A stretch of DNA of 64,000 nt. Source: Bacteroidota bacterium (GTDB lineage Bacteria; Bacteroidota; Bacteroidia; Bacteroidales; VadinHA17). The translations under genes and the position numbers were made by a program. The stretch spans positions 124,001 through 188,000 of the forward strand of contig JADKBL010000002.1 of the NCBI GenBank assembly GCA_016718875.1. Direction: 5' to 3'. Below the pieces are notes generated by a model. The model saw only the letters and a program-made list of their open reading frames with translations, was not told where the DNA came from and ran no database searches. Positions 47,426 through 57,259 of the stretch are shown here, in pieces (position 1 is the first letter of the stretch; every line of letters begins with the position of its first letter).

Positions 47426-47890
47426 ATGAGACATTTATCTGCCTTACTGTTTATTTTCATAATTGTGCTTGTTGTAACTCCTTCATGCAAAAACAGAGGA
47501 GGGTTATTTGGAAAGAAAAAAGCTGACACGACAGGTGTATGGCTTGCCCGCCAGGACAGTCTGAGGGTAGTAGATTCAATCAGGAAAGCACAGGAAGCAC
47601 TTATGGCACTTGAAAATGCAAGGCTGGATTCTGTACGGTTGGCTGAAGAGGCTAAACTGGCAAATAAATATCATATAATAGTAGGCAGTTTTTATACTCC
47701 TGAATATGCAAGAACCCTTGCTGAAGAATATAAGACCAAGGGATATAATGTACGTATTCTGCAGATGAAAGGAAGTAAATTTGAACTGGTCTCCGCAGAA
47801 GCTTTTGATAAATTCAGGCCTGCAGTAAACAAATTGCAGGATTACCAGGCAAACATAATGCCTGACGCCTGGTTATATATCGACAAATAG
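47426..47890 (+). CDS. SPOR-domain lipoprotein
   Basis: A 154-residue protein. Lipobox near VVTPSC (Cys about residue 20), a charged linker with a helical repeat (RKAQEALMALENARLDSVRL), then a SPOR domain from about residue 80 (KYHIIVGSFYTPEYARTLAEEYKTKGYNVRIL). SPOR domains bind denuded glycan strands at division septa, so this lipoprotein probably links the outer membrane with peptidoglycan during division. It has a strong promoter of its own and is convergent with purA. Confidence 0.87.
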   Translation: MRHLSALLFIFIIVLVVTPSCKNRGGLFGKKKADTTGVWLARQDSLRVVDSIRKAQEALMALENARLDSVRLAEEAKLANKYHIIVGSFYTPEYARTLAEEYKTKGYNVRILQMKGSKFELVSAEAFDKFRPAVNKLQDYQANIMPDAWLYIDK

Positions 47891-47911
47891 GAGAATAGCC
47901 GTTTAACGGTT

Positions 47912-49174
47912 CTATCTGAAAATGGTCTCCTCCCTGTCAGGACCAACGGAGACCAGAGTGACAGGTACATCGCAATAATTCTCAATAAATTCAATGAATC
48001 GGGTTAACTCGGCAGGAAGATTCTTGTAATCACGAATTGCTGAAATTTCTTTTTGCCAGCCAGGGAGTTCTGTATAAACAGGTTCAATGACAGACTCGTT
48101 GCCAAAAGGCAGTTCATTTATCTCTTTTCCATTGATATTATAGGCTGTACAGATCTTTATGCTTTTAAAACCCGACATTACATCTGCTTTTGTCATGAAG
48201 AGCTTTGTGGTACCATTTAACATAATTGAGTACTTAAGTGCAGGAAGGTCAAGCCATCCGCATCTTCTTGGCCTGCCTGTGGTAGCCCCGAATTCCCTCC
48301 CGGTATTTCGGAGTTCATCACCAGTCTCATCTTCAAGTTCTGTAGGAAATGGACCACTGCCGACCCTGGTACAATATGCTTTGAATATTCCGTAAACCTC
48401 ACCTATACTTTTTGGAGAGATCCCAAGTCCGGTACATGCTCCTGCACTTACTGTATTTGATGATGTAACAAACGGATATGATCCAAAATCGACATCCAGC
48501 ATTGTTCCCTGGGCTCCTTCAGCAAGTATTCTTTTACCGCTTGCAGCTAACTGGTTTACAAGGTATTCAGTATTTATAATCCTGAACTCCTTGAGAAGAT
48601 TTATCCCTTCAAACCACCCTTTTTCGAATTCAGTGAGATCAAAACTGAAATTGTAGTTTTTTAATATGGCAAGATGCCTGTTAATACTTGCTTTGTAAAG
48701 ATCCATAAAATCACTTCGCAGTATATCACCTACCCTTAATCCTGAGCGCCCGGTTTTATCAGTATAAGCAGGACCAATTCCCTTTAATGTTGATCCGATC
48801 TTTGTATTACCTTTCTGTTGTTCGTATGCCGCGTCAAGGATTCTGTGAGTCGGAAGTATCAGATTAGCACGGGTTGAGACCACAAGTCTTTTCGTAAGAT
48901 CAGCTGCATATGGTTTAAGTTCATCGATCTCTTTTTTAAATACTGCAGGATCGATAACCACACCATTTCCAATTATGTTTAGTTTATCGGGATGAAATAT
49001 ACCTGATGGGATCAGATGCAGCACATGTTTTATATTATTGAATTCAAGTGAATGTCCGGCATTCGGACCACCCTGAAATCTTGCTATAACATCATATTCC
49101 GGACTCAATGCATCAACCAGTTTTCCTTTTCCCTCGTCACCCCATTGAAGTCCTAAAAGTATGTCAATGTTCAT
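47912..49174 (-). CDS. purA: Adenylosuccinate synthetase
   Basis: Joins IMP and aspartate using GTP, the first committed step to AMP. 420 residues. Seen: the P-loop and catalytic segment LLGLQWGDEGKGKLVDAL, FQGGPNAGHSLEF with the catalytic His, GIGPAYTDKTGRSGLRVGD, AEGAQGTMLDVDFGSYPFVTSSNT, ATTGRPRRCGWLDLPALKYS and the C-terminal VSVGPDREET for guanine. All signature regions are intact. The order relA-fur-purA is common in Bacteroidota. Confidence 0.97.
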   Translation of the reverse strand: MNIDILLGLQWGDEGKGKLVDALSPEYDVIARFQGGPNAGHSLEFNNIKHVLHLIPSGIFHPDKLNIIGNGVVIDPAVFKKEIDELKPYAADLTKRLVVSTRANLILPTHRILDAAYEQQKGNTKIGSTLKGIGPAYTDKTGRSGLRVGDILRSDFMDLYKASINRHLAILKNYNFSFDLTEFEKGWFEGINLLKEFRIINTEYLVNQLAASGKRILAEGAQGTMLDVDFGSYPFVTSSNTVSAGACTGLGISPKSIGEVYGIFKAYCTRVGSGPFPTELEDETGDELRNTGREFGATTGRPRRCGWLDLPALKYSIMLNGTTKLFMTKADVMSGFKSIKICTAYNINGKEINELPFGNESVIEPVYTELPGWQKEISAIRDYKNLPAELTRFIEFIENYCDVPVTLVSVGPDREETIFR

Positions 49175-49255
49175 ATTATGAAATTATATTAATAAAAATT
49201 TGGAAAGTGTAAGTTACGAATTTATTCGACTGTGAAAAACGACTTCAGATTTTGA

Positions 49256-49720
49256 CTATTTCTTTTTTTCAGTCTCGTTTTTTCCCTCATTCACATTTCC
49301 ATATATATACAGAGAGTGATAAAGAGGGGTGAAATTGTGCAGTTCACTTGCAGTGCTGATAATTTCATAAATGCGTGGATCGCAGAATTCAATTACCCTT
49401 CCTGTTTCAATATCAATTATATGATCGTGCTGACCGCACTGGTAAGCTCTTTCAAACTGAGCAATATTTTTTCCGAACTGATGTTTGATAACAAGATTAC
49501 AATCGAGAAGCAATTCAATAGTATTGTAAAGGGTTGCCCTGCTTACTCTGTAGTTTTTATTTTTCATGAAGATGTACAGCGATTCTATATCAAAATGCCC
49601 TGATCTTGAGTAGATCTCTTCTAGTATTGCAAACCTCTCCGGTGTTTTCCTGTGACCTTTTTTTTCAAGATACTCGGTGAAGATTTTCTTAACCGTGATC
49701 TTTGTGCTATCACTAATCAT
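49256..49720 (-). CDS. Fur-family transcriptional regulator
   Basis: A 154-residue regulator from the ATG at 49720 (a TTG at 49747 would add nine residues). The N-terminal winged helix contains KKGHRKTPERFAILEEIYSRSGHFDIESLY and RVSRATLYNTIELLLDCNLV. The dimer/metal domain has the QHDHII segment, but the two CxxC pairs of the structural zinc site are missing: where most Fur proteins have CxxC, this one reads IDIETGRVIEF. The effector metal (iron, manganese with peroxide, or other) cannot be decided. It lies between relA and purA on the same strand. Confidence 0.88.
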   Translation of the reverse strand: MISDSTKITVKKIFTEYLEKKGHRKTPERFAILEEIYSRSGHFDIESLYIFMKNKNYRVSRATLYNTIELLLDCNLVIKHQFGKNIAQFERAYQCGQHDHIIDIETGRVIEFCDPRIYEIISTASELHNFTPLYHSLYIYGNVNEGKNETEKKK

Positions 49721-49801
49721 AATTGGTCTAATTTTAAATAATAGCAAATGTACATATTTTCAATTGAATTGGAGAGCAAGGGATCATGGCAGCAGTAACG
49801 A

Positions 49802-52045
49802 TTATGAAAAGTCCTCAACCCTTCTGACATTATCTATTCCGTTGATGCCTGATATTTTCATTATCAGGTTATTAAGGTCTTTTGTATGATGTACGTATAC
49901 ATCAATTGTACCTTCAAAAATTCCATTATGCACAGAAATATTTATTCGTGTCATATTTACCTTTAACTCTGAGGAGATAATATTTGTTATTTCATTAACA
50001 AGTCCCATTCTATCAATACCGCTCATGCTTACCCTGGCAATAAAGGAGTTCAGTTTATGGATGGCCCATTTTACCGCAACTATCCGGTCACCTTCATTCG
50101 ACATAATTCTGATCGCTTCCAGGACATTTGGGTTTATGGATCATAATCGAACCTTCAGGTGTATGGTACCCCACTACTTCATCACCGGGTATCGGATTAC
50201 AGCATTTTGCGATGCTGTATGACTGGGAGGCATTATCTACACTTTCCCTCAGGAGGAAAGGAACCTTTTTGTCAATCGGGGCCTGTTTACTGGTATCTTC
50301 CTTTTTATCTTTTCTTGAACCAATAAATTTCAGATCCCAGTATTTTATTACGCTCCTGGGAGAGTTTTTTCTCATGACTCTTTTCAGATCGTCTGCTTTT
50401 ATTTTCCCCAGTCCAATTCCAATCAGGAGGTCATCCTTATTCGAAGCTTCATATTCCTCGAGGAGCTTTTTAAGCACCTCATTGTTCAATCGCAGGTTGA
50501 GATTGCTTAGCTGTGCTTCAAGTATTTCCGTGCCTTTCTGAATTATATCCTTTGATTCATTCCTGAGTGTAACCTTTATCGCCTCCTTTGCCTTTGCAGT
50601 CCTTACATAACCTAACCACTCCTTGTCGGGTTTTGCTATATCAGATGTGATAATCTCCACCTGGTCACCACTGTTGAGAATTGCACTAATGGGATTTAGC
50701 TTGTAGTTTATTTTTGCACCGATAGCCTTATTGCCTACTTCTGTATGTATTTCATAGGCAAAATCAAGTGCGGAAGCTCCTTTTGGCAGGCTGACAAGAA
50801 GACCTTTTGGCGTGAATACCATTATCTCGGATGAAAAGAGGTTCATTTTAAATTCATCGAGGAATTCGATAGGATCTTCAAGCGGATTTTCAAGCATCTG
50901 CCTGATTTTTTTAATCCATTTATCAAGCTCGCTTTCAGGCGATTCATCACCTTTATATTTCCAGTGAGCAGCATAACCTCTTTCAGCAATCTCATCCATT
51001 CGTTCGCTCCTGATCTGGACCTCAATCCATCTGCCTTCCGGTCCCATAACAGTGAGCTGAAGGGCTTCATAACCATTTGGTTTGGGACGACTTACCCAGT
51101 CACGCAACCTGTCTGGTTTAGGCAAATAAGAATCAGTTATGGTGGAGTAAATGTTCCAGCACTGTGTTTTTTCGGGAATACCCGGTACCGGTTTGAATAC
51201 TATCCTTACTGCAAGCACATCATAAATTTCCTCAAAAGGAACATTCTTGGCTTGCATTTTTTTCCATATTGAAAAAACCGATTTAGGTCTGCCGCTGATA
51301 TCGAACTGAAATCCTGCCACAGTAAGTTTTTCAATTATTGGAAGCGAGAACTTATTTATCAGCGCGATATTCTTTTTTCAGTGTGCTTTAGTTTGCCGAT
51401 AATTTCATCATAAATCTGAGGCTGGCGAAATTTAAAGCTAAGATCTTCAAGTTCACTTTTTATAGCATATAATCCAAGCCTGTGAGCAAGAGGGGCATAG
51501 AGAAAAATTGTTTCACCGGCAACTTTCATTTTCTTGTGTTCAGGCATCGATTCAAGAGTCCTCATATTATGTAGCCTGTCAGCTATTTTAATGAGAATAA
51601 CCCTGAGGTCATCTGAAAGCGTAAGAAGCATTTTCCGGAAATTCTCTGCCTGCATTGAGGTAGATGTTTCCTTATTGTAAGTACCTGAAATTTTGGTGAG
51701 TCCGTCAATCAGGGAGGCAATTTTTGGCCCGAAATCCTTTTCTATGTCATTAAGTGTGTATTCGGTATCCTCAACAACATCATGAAGAAGTGCGGTAGCA
51801 ATAGATCTGGCTCCAAGCCCAATTTCCTGGTTAACAATTTTAGCTACACAAATGGGATGGATAACATATGGTTCTCCTGATTTCCGCCGCATATTCCAGT
51901 GAGCCTCATTGGCAAGCTTGAATGCCTTATCAATCAGTTCCCTGTCACCTGGCTTGTTACAGCGGATGAGATTGCTTACAAGCGACTCATATTCAGCATT
52001 TATCCTTTGTACATCCTCCTCGTCAAAAACATCCTTATTAGCCAT
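49802..52045 (-). CDS. RelA/SpoT (p)ppGpp synthetase/hydrolase, interrupted by indels
   Basis: A full RelA/SpoT homologue of about 747 residues read in three frames. Frame 1 (52045 to 51359): HD hydrolase domain with ATALLHDVVEDTEYT and ADRLHNMRTLESM. Frame 2 (to 50094): synthetase with ISGRPKSVFSIWKKM, YDVLAVRIVF and KPNGYEALQLTVMGPEGRW, then a TGS domain (VFTPKGLLVSLPKGASALDFAYEIHTEVG) and a CC/zinc region (IAKCCNPIPGDEVVGY). Frame 3 (to 49802): ACT domain. Corrections: one A too many at 51372-51377, a shift near 51349, and one base too many at 50119-50120. The synthetase has Gln where YxSLH usually has His. It controls the stringent response. Confidence 0.9.
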
Positions 52046-52078
52046 ATAAAATAATAAAACACCTTTTTGTGCAGATTA

Positions 52079-52086
52079 CAAAGATA
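52079..52086 (-). promoter_or_regulatory. Candidate -7 element before relA
   Basis: The minus strand reads TATCTTTG, an exact TAnnTTTG match, 33 bases before the relA ATG. No clear -33 box. Confidence 0.45.
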
Positions 52087-52138
52087 GCTTTTATGACGTA
52101 ATGATTGTATAACATCTTCCTTCAGACCTGATTAAAAA

Positions 52139-53623
52139 TTAACGGTTGAAGTAGACAGCAATAGTACCGGTTTTTGTAATTGTTTTTCCGGAAGGGGTTA
52201 AAACCCTGAGTGACCACAGGTAGATTCCCTGAGGGAGAGGATCTCCTTCATATGTGCCATCCCATGATACATTGTGATTTCTTGTCTCAAATATTGTTTT
52301 TCCCTGCCTGTTGCTTATGATCATTATGTATTCAACAGGGGTAAATGAGAGTACAGGTTTGAAAAGGTCATTAATAAGGTCATTATTGGGGGTAAATACA
52401 TCCGGCACTGTAATATTCTCAACCGGCTCTGTACATGCTTCGCAGGAAAGAGATGAACCTGTGATTCCATGTGGATTAGATATCTCTTCCACACCTATAT
52501 TAAAACATACTTTGTCAGCAGTAATGTCATACATAATATTCTTGTAATCAATAAGAACAGATGAGTCAGAGGATGCAATTTCAAAAATCCTGCTATAGCC
52601 ATTTCCTGTATTTAAATAAAGATTATAAATACCAATCTCCCCATTCCAGTTTCTGTAATGATTCCATTTTAAAAGCACATTACTATTGATTCTTTCAAGT
52701 GTAAGTACAATATTTGAAGCAGTGTTGGAAATTGTAATAGGCTTATTGCAACTGTTTATTGCTGATAGTCTGTAATAATTTACTGACCTGATATCTGCTT
52801 TTTCATCAATAAATTTAATTGCACCAGAGGTCGATACAGGTCTTGCAATTTCCGTGAAACTGCCGGAATTACCGGTTTTACGTTCAAGGCTGAAAGAGGA
52901 TATTTCAGAAAATGGATCTGAGGTAAAGGAGAGTGATATTTTGTTGCCATTAACTGTTGCATAATCAGCATTTATCCAGTCGGGTGGCCTCTGCATTGCT
53001 GTTGACAGACAAACTTTATTGGATTCAGCTATTTTTCCTCCTTCCAGCCTGGCTGTCACAATAAAGCAATATTCAGAGTCAGTTTCAAAATCACGCATTA
53101 TGAATTTAAGGCTGTCTGGGGTCACTTCAGCAATTTCAGAAAATGGTCCGCCATTCACAGATAGCGATAACTTATATCCTGTGACATTTTTGGGTTCAGA
53201 TAAGTACCTGTTCCACGAGATTGTGATTATTTTATTGCATGTATCTATTTTTGCCTCAGCAAAAATCGTATTCAGATGATTTGACAGAGGACTTATGCAA
53301 TTTGGCCGCCTGTGAGCCGCAACTACATATGAAACAGTGAAATATCTTGTTGCCGGAGTAATGTGTGTATAACTGGTAGCTAATGGATTCCAGATAGTAT
53401 CCACAGGAATCCCAACTCCATCACTGAACTTATATATCACATATCCTGCAATGCCTGATGAAGGACTCAGATCCCAGTTTATATTTACATTCCCTGATAA
53501 TGGATCGACTGAAACCAGTGTGAGCTGCGGAGATTCAGGGACAGTACATATTATCTGTGACCAGCTAATATCTGTGAGCGAGAGGAAAAAAAACAGGATT
53601 ATATATCTTTCAATATTCTTCAA
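52139..53623 (-). CDS. Secreted fibronectin-III-like protein with T9SS type B C-terminal domain
   Basis: About 494 residues if it begins at the TTG at 53623 (KNIERYIILFFFLSLTDISWSQ, a good signal peptide); a further TTG at 53674 is possible and no ATG exists. Four to five beta-sandwich repeats of fibronectin-III type follow (for example NVNINWDLSPSSGIAGYVIYK). The C-terminal 85 residues, with VPDVFTPNNDLINDLFKP, MIISNRQGKTIFE, VSWDGTYEGDPLPQGIYLW and a final beta strand, are the gliding-motility-associated sorting domain. It resembles the shorter half of the 10972 protein. No enzymatic motif is seen, so surface adhesion or scaffold is inferred. Confidence 0.82.
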   Translation of the reverse strand: MKNIERYIILFFFLSLTDISWSQIICTVPESPQLTLVSVDPLSGNVNINWDLSPSSGIAGYVIYKFSDGVGIPVDTIWNPLATSYTHITPATRYFTVSYVVAAHRRPNCISPLSNHLNTIFAEAKIDTCNKIITISWNRYLSEPKNVTGYKLSLSVNGGPFSEIAEVTPDSLKFIMRDFETDSEYCFIVTARLEGGKIAESNKVCLSTAMQRPPDWINADYATVNGNKISLSFTSDPFSEISSFSLERKTGNSGSFTEIARPVSTSGAIKFIDEKADIRSVNYYRLSAINSCNKPITISNTASNIVLTLERINSNVLLKWNHYRNWNGEIGIYNLYLNTGNGYSRIFEIASSDSSVLIDYKNIMYDITADKVCFNIGVEEISNPHGITGSSLSCEACTEPVENITVPDVFTPNNDLINDLFKPVLSFTPVEYIMIISNRQGKTIFETRNHNVSWDGTYEGDPLPQGIYLWSLRVLTPSGKTITKTGTIAVYFNR

Positions 53624-53690
53624 TATCGGTTCATTCAAAACTGTCAGGGACAAACTTAAATAAAAAACTGGCAAGGATTAGTATTGTTTT

Positions 53691-53698
53691 TATATTTG
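53691..53698 (+). promoter_or_regulatory. Candidate -7 element before the CLC channel gene
   Basis: TATATTTG fits TAnnTTTG and lies 8 bases before the ATG at 53706, so the transcript leader would be almost absent. The -33 region keeps only TG. Confidence 0.4.
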
Positions 53699-53705
53699 CA
53701 TAATT

Positions 53706-55481
53706 ATGTTCAGAGCCATTCTTTTCAGAAAAATCATAAATAAAACTCTAGTTAATATTGACCAGGTTAAAATTGTTTACTTCCTGAGTCTGGTTGTAGG
53801 GCTTCTGAGTGCACTTGCAGCTGCTTTTCTGAAGAATACGATTCATTTTACCCATATACTGCTTACAGAAGGTATTGTCAGTGAATCAGCTAGTTACCTT
53901 TATTTTGCTTTTCCTCTGATAGGGATGCTGCTTACTTTGCTTTTTGTCAGGTATGTGGTAAGGGATAAAATAAGTCATGGTATCAGCAGAGTTTTATTCG
54001 CCATTTCAAAAAGAAAAGGTTACCTGAGGGCTCATAATACATGGAGTTCAATTCTGGCGAGCACTCTAACAATAGGTTTTGGCGGTTCCGTTGGAGCCGA
54101 AGCGCCTATAGTCCTTACCGGATCCTCAATAGGTTCATCTATAGGAAGATTTTTCAGGTTAAACAGCAAGAACATAACACTTTTAATTGGCTGCGGAGCA
54201 GCCGGGGCAGTTTCGGGTATATTCAAGGCTCCTGTAGCAGGAATAGTTTTTGTTCTGGAGGTCTTAATGCTTGATCTTACAATATCATCAATAGTCCCAC
54301 TTCTAATCTCCTCAGTTACAGCTGCAACCGTTGCTTATTTTCTTATGGGTGACAAGGTGCTTTTTTCCTTTAACATTACTGAAGCGTTCAATGTAAATAA
54401 TATACCGTGGTACATTATTCTGGGAATTATTTCCGGACTCATTTCGCTTTACTTTTCCAAAATGACACTCTTTCTTGAGGGAACCTTCGATAAGGTTAAA
54501 AATCAGTATATCAGGCTTGTTATAGGAGGCACTGTTCTTGGGATTCTAATATATGTCTTTCCGGCTTTTTACGGGGAGGGTTATGATACAATTATGGCTC
54601 TTCTTCAGGGCAATTCAGGTAAGATGCTTGAAAGTAACCTTTTCGGCCAGATGACTGATAATTATCTTTTAATGTTTGTCTTCGTCTCGGGATTGATACT
54701 TCTTAAGGTTGTTGCGAGCAGTTCGACAAATGGGGCAGGTGGTGTCGGTGGAATATTTGCTCCTACTCTTTTCATCGGCGGCATAACCGGCTTTCTTGTT
54801 GCAGGACTTCTGGGAAAACTGTTTCACCTTGAATTGCCGGATAACAGGTTTGTTCTGGCCGGTATGGCTGGTCTGATGGCCGGAGTGATGCATGCTCCAC
54901 TTACTGCAATATTTCTTATTGCAGAGATTACCGGAGGATATAATCTCCTTATACCACTTATAATTACTGCAACAACAGCATATATTACCACAAGAGGTTT
55001 TGAGAAGCATTCAATATATCATCTTGAACTTGCAAAAAGGGGAGAACTTATTACACACGACAAGGATAAGGCTGTGCTTACACGAATGAACTGGAAAAAG
55101 GAAATCGAGACTGATCTTAAAACTGCGAGACCCGATGATACTCTCGGAGATCTTATCAGGATCATTTCCAGATCGAACAGAAATATTTTCCCGATTGTTG
55201 ATCAGTATAATATACTTGAAGGTGTTGTAAGCCTCGATGATGTAAGAGAGATAATGTTCAACCAGGAGATGTACAGCACCACCAGTATGAAAGATATTAT
55301 GACAATGCCACCGACATATATTGATATTAAGGAAAATATGGAAGCTGTTATGGAGGCTTTCAGAAAGACAGGCGCCTGGAACCTGCCTGTACTTGATAAT
55401 GGTTATTATGTGGGATTTATTTCAAAATCCAGAATTTATTCATCTTACAGGGAACTTCTGGTGGAATATTCTGAAGAGTAA
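53706..55481 (+). CDS. CLC-family chloride channel/transporter with CBS domains
   Basis: 591 residues: about 440 membrane residues with the CLC selectivity loops (GFGGSVGAEAPIVLTGSSIGS, GCGAAGAVSGIFKAPVAGIVFVLEVL, NGAGGVGGIFAPTLFIGG), followed by a cytoplasmic pair of CBS domains (about 460-585). The gating glutamate is kept in GAEAP, where many homologues have GREGP. It exchanges or conducts chloride and possibly other anions; CBS domains often sense adenine nucleotides. It is followed by glyA after 20 bases. Confidence 0.9.
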   Translation: MFRAILFRKIINKTLVNIDQVKIVYFLSLVVGLLSALAAAFLKNTIHFTHILLTEGIVSESASYLYFAFPLIGMLLTLLFVRYVVRDKISHGISRVLFAISKRKGYLRAHNTWSSILASTLTIGFGGSVGAEAPIVLTGSSIGSSIGRFFRLNSKNITLLIGCGAAGAVSGIFKAPVAGIVFVLEVLMLDLTISSIVPLLISSVTAATVAYFLMGDKVLFSFNITEAFNVNNIPWYIILGIISGLISLYFSKMTLFLEGTFDKVKNQYIRLVIGGTVLGILIYVFPAFYGEGYDTIMALLQGNSGKMLESNLFGQMTDNYLLMFVFVSGLILLKVVASSSTNGAGGVGGIFAPTLFIGGITGFLVAGLLGKLFHLELPDNRFVLAGMAGLMAGVMHAPLTAIFLIAEITGGYNLLIPLIITATTAYITTRGFEKHSIYHLELAKRGELITHDKDKAVLTRMNWKKEIETDLKTARPDDTLGDLIRIISRSNRNIFPIVDQYNILEGVVSLDDVREIMFNQEMYSTTSMKDIMTMPPTYIDIKENMEAVMEAFRKTGAWNLPVLDNGYYVGFISKSRIYSSYRELLVEYSEE

Positions 55482-55501
55482 AAAAATTAAAAAATCATGA
55501 T

Positions 55502-56782
55502 ATGAAAAGAGACAAATTGATTTTCGACCTTATAGAAAAGGAAAAAGAACGCCAGATAAATGGTATTGAACTTATTGCTTCTGAAAATTTTGTAAGTCCT
55601 CAGGTTCTGGAAGCCATGGGATCAGTTTTGACTAATAAGTATGCTGAAGGTTACCCGGGCAACAGGTATTATGGAGGGTGTGAGATAGTTGATCAGTCAG
55701 AACAGGTCGCAATTGACCGTCTCAAGCAATTGTTTGATGCCGAATATGCAAATGTTCAGCCACATTCAGGTGCACAGGCAAATATGGCTGTATTTATGAC
55801 AGTACTGAAGCCTGGGGATTCTTTTATGGGATTGAATCTGGCACATGGCGGACATCTTTCACACGGTTCACCAGTCAATTCATCAGGACTCCTGTACAAG
55901 CCAACAGCATACAGCGTTAAAGAAGATACAGGACTTGTTGATTATGATATGATGGAAGAGGTTGCCCTGAGGGAAAAACCGAAAATGATAATTGGTGGTG
56001 CATCAGCTTATTCCCGGGAGTGGGATTATGAAAGAATGAGAAAAATTTCCGACAGCATAGGCGCAATATTTGTTGTTGATATGGCACATCCGGCTGGTCT
56101 CATAGCAGCAGGATTGTTAAAAAATCCGCTTAAATATGCCCATATTGTTACCTCGACCACACATAAAACACTTCGCGGACCAAGAGGTGGGATTATCCTG
56201 ATGGGCAAGGATTTTGTCAATCCATGGGGTATAACAACTCCCAAGGGAGAAATGAGGATGATGTCTTCTCTTTTGAACTCAGCGGTTTTTCCGGGTATTC
56301 AGGGTGGTCCTCTCGAACATGTAATAGCTTCAAAGGCCGTTGCCTTTGGGGAAGCACTGGACCCCTCATTTATTGAATACCAGAAGCGGGTTAAGGAAAA
56401 TGCAGTTATTATGGCTGAGGCCTTCGCAGCCAAAGGTTACAAAGTTGTATCTGGCGGCACCGACAATCATCTTATGCTCCTTGATCTCAGAACGAAATTT
56501 CCTGATCTCTCAGGTAAGAAGGCAGAAAGTACACTCGGACTGGCCCATATAACTGTAAATAAAAATATGGTACCATTTGACAGCCGCTCACCTTTCCTTG
56601 CATCAGGGATAAGGGTTGGCACCCCCGCTGTTACAACAAGAGGTCTTAAAGCTGAAGATATGGGAGTAATTGTTGACCTGATAGATGAAGTATTATCTAA
56701 TATCGATAATGAGTCAGTTATAGCTGGTGTTGCAGGGAAAGTTGTAAAAATGATGAAGGGCTTTCCGTTATTCTCAGAATAA
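55502..56782 (+). CDS. glyA: Serine hydroxymethyltransferase
   Basis: Converts serine + tetrahydrofolate to glycine + methylene-THF. 426 residues. Seen: the start of the PLP domain GIELIASENFVS, EGYPGNRYYGGCEIVD, the aldimine lysine in VTSTTHKTLRGPRGGIIL, GGPLEHVIASKAVAFGEAL, and VTTRGLKAEDM near the C terminus. The length and motifs are complete. It is a central one-carbon supplier for purines and thymidylate. Confidence 0.97.
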   Translation: MKRDKLIFDLIEKEKERQINGIELIASENFVSPQVLEAMGSVLTNKYAEGYPGNRYYGGCEIVDQSEQVAIDRLKQLFDAEYANVQPHSGAQANMAVFMTVLKPGDSFMGLNLAHGGHLSHGSPVNSSGLLYKPTAYSVKEDTGLVDYDMMEEVALREKPKMIIGGASAYSREWDYERMRKISDSIGAIFVVDMAHPAGLIAAGLLKNPLKYAHIVTSTTHKTLRGPRGGIILMGKDFVNPWGITTPKGEMRMMSSLLNSAVFPGIQGGPLEHVIASKAVAFGEALDPSFIEYQKRVKENAVIMAEAFAAKGYKVVSGGTDNHLMLLDLRTKFPDLSGKKAESTLGLAHITVNKNMVPFDSRSPFLASGIRVGTPAVTTRGLKAEDMGVIVDLIDEVLSNIDNESVIAGVAGKVVKMMKGFPLFSE

Positions 56783-56833
56783 TTTATGATTCTATTTCCA
56801 GTCTGGTATTAAGGGATTTAATTGATTTTATAT

Positions 56834-56841
56834 TAACTTTG
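56834..56841 (+). promoter_or_regulatory. Candidate -7 element before the single-domain response regulator
   Basis: TAACTTTG matches TAnnTTTG exactly, 26 bases before the ATG at 56867. No clear -33 box. Confidence 0.45.
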
Positions 56842-56866
56842 TATTCTATACTGAATCATTCTTTTC

Positions 56867-57250
56867 ATGGATAACCAGAAGCTAATATTCATTGTTGATG
56901 ATGATCAATTTATAAATACATTGGTTGTCAGAAGGTTCGAATCTGAAGGATTCCGGGTGGAAGCATTTACTTATGGAGAAGAGTGCATCAAGGCGCTGAA
57001 CAGGAATCCCGATGTCATCATCCTCGATTACTATTTTATCAGTAATGACCAGAAGGTTATGAACGGGATGGAGGTATTGGATAAAATTAAGGAGATCAAG
57101 CCTGAAACTCCTGTTATTATGCTTTCAGGACAGGAGAAGGGTGAAATTGTTCTTGAGCTTGCCCGAAAGGGGATAGATGATTATATTATAAAGGACAATA
57201 ATCTCATTGATAATCTAAAAACTGCTATCAATGAACTTTTTGAAAAATAA
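56867..57250 (+). CDS. Single-domain response regulator
   Basis: A 127-residue stand-alone receiver. Seen: the acidic pocket FIVDDDQF, the phosphorylatable Asp in VIILDYYFI, VIMLSGQ with the switch Ser, and the conserved Lys in DDYIIKDNN. There is no output domain, so it works by protein interaction or as a phosphate sink. No kinase is adjacent; the orphan hybrid kinase at 14.8-16.9 kb is one possible partner but already has its own receiver. Confidence 0.88.
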   Translation: MDNQKLIFIVDDDQFINTLVVRRFESEGFRVEAFTYGEECIKALNRNPDVIILDYYFISNDQKVMNGMEVLDKIKEIKPETPVIMLSGQEKGEIVLELARKGIDDYIIKDNNLIDNLKTAINELFEK

Positions 57251-57259
57251 AAATTCAGG

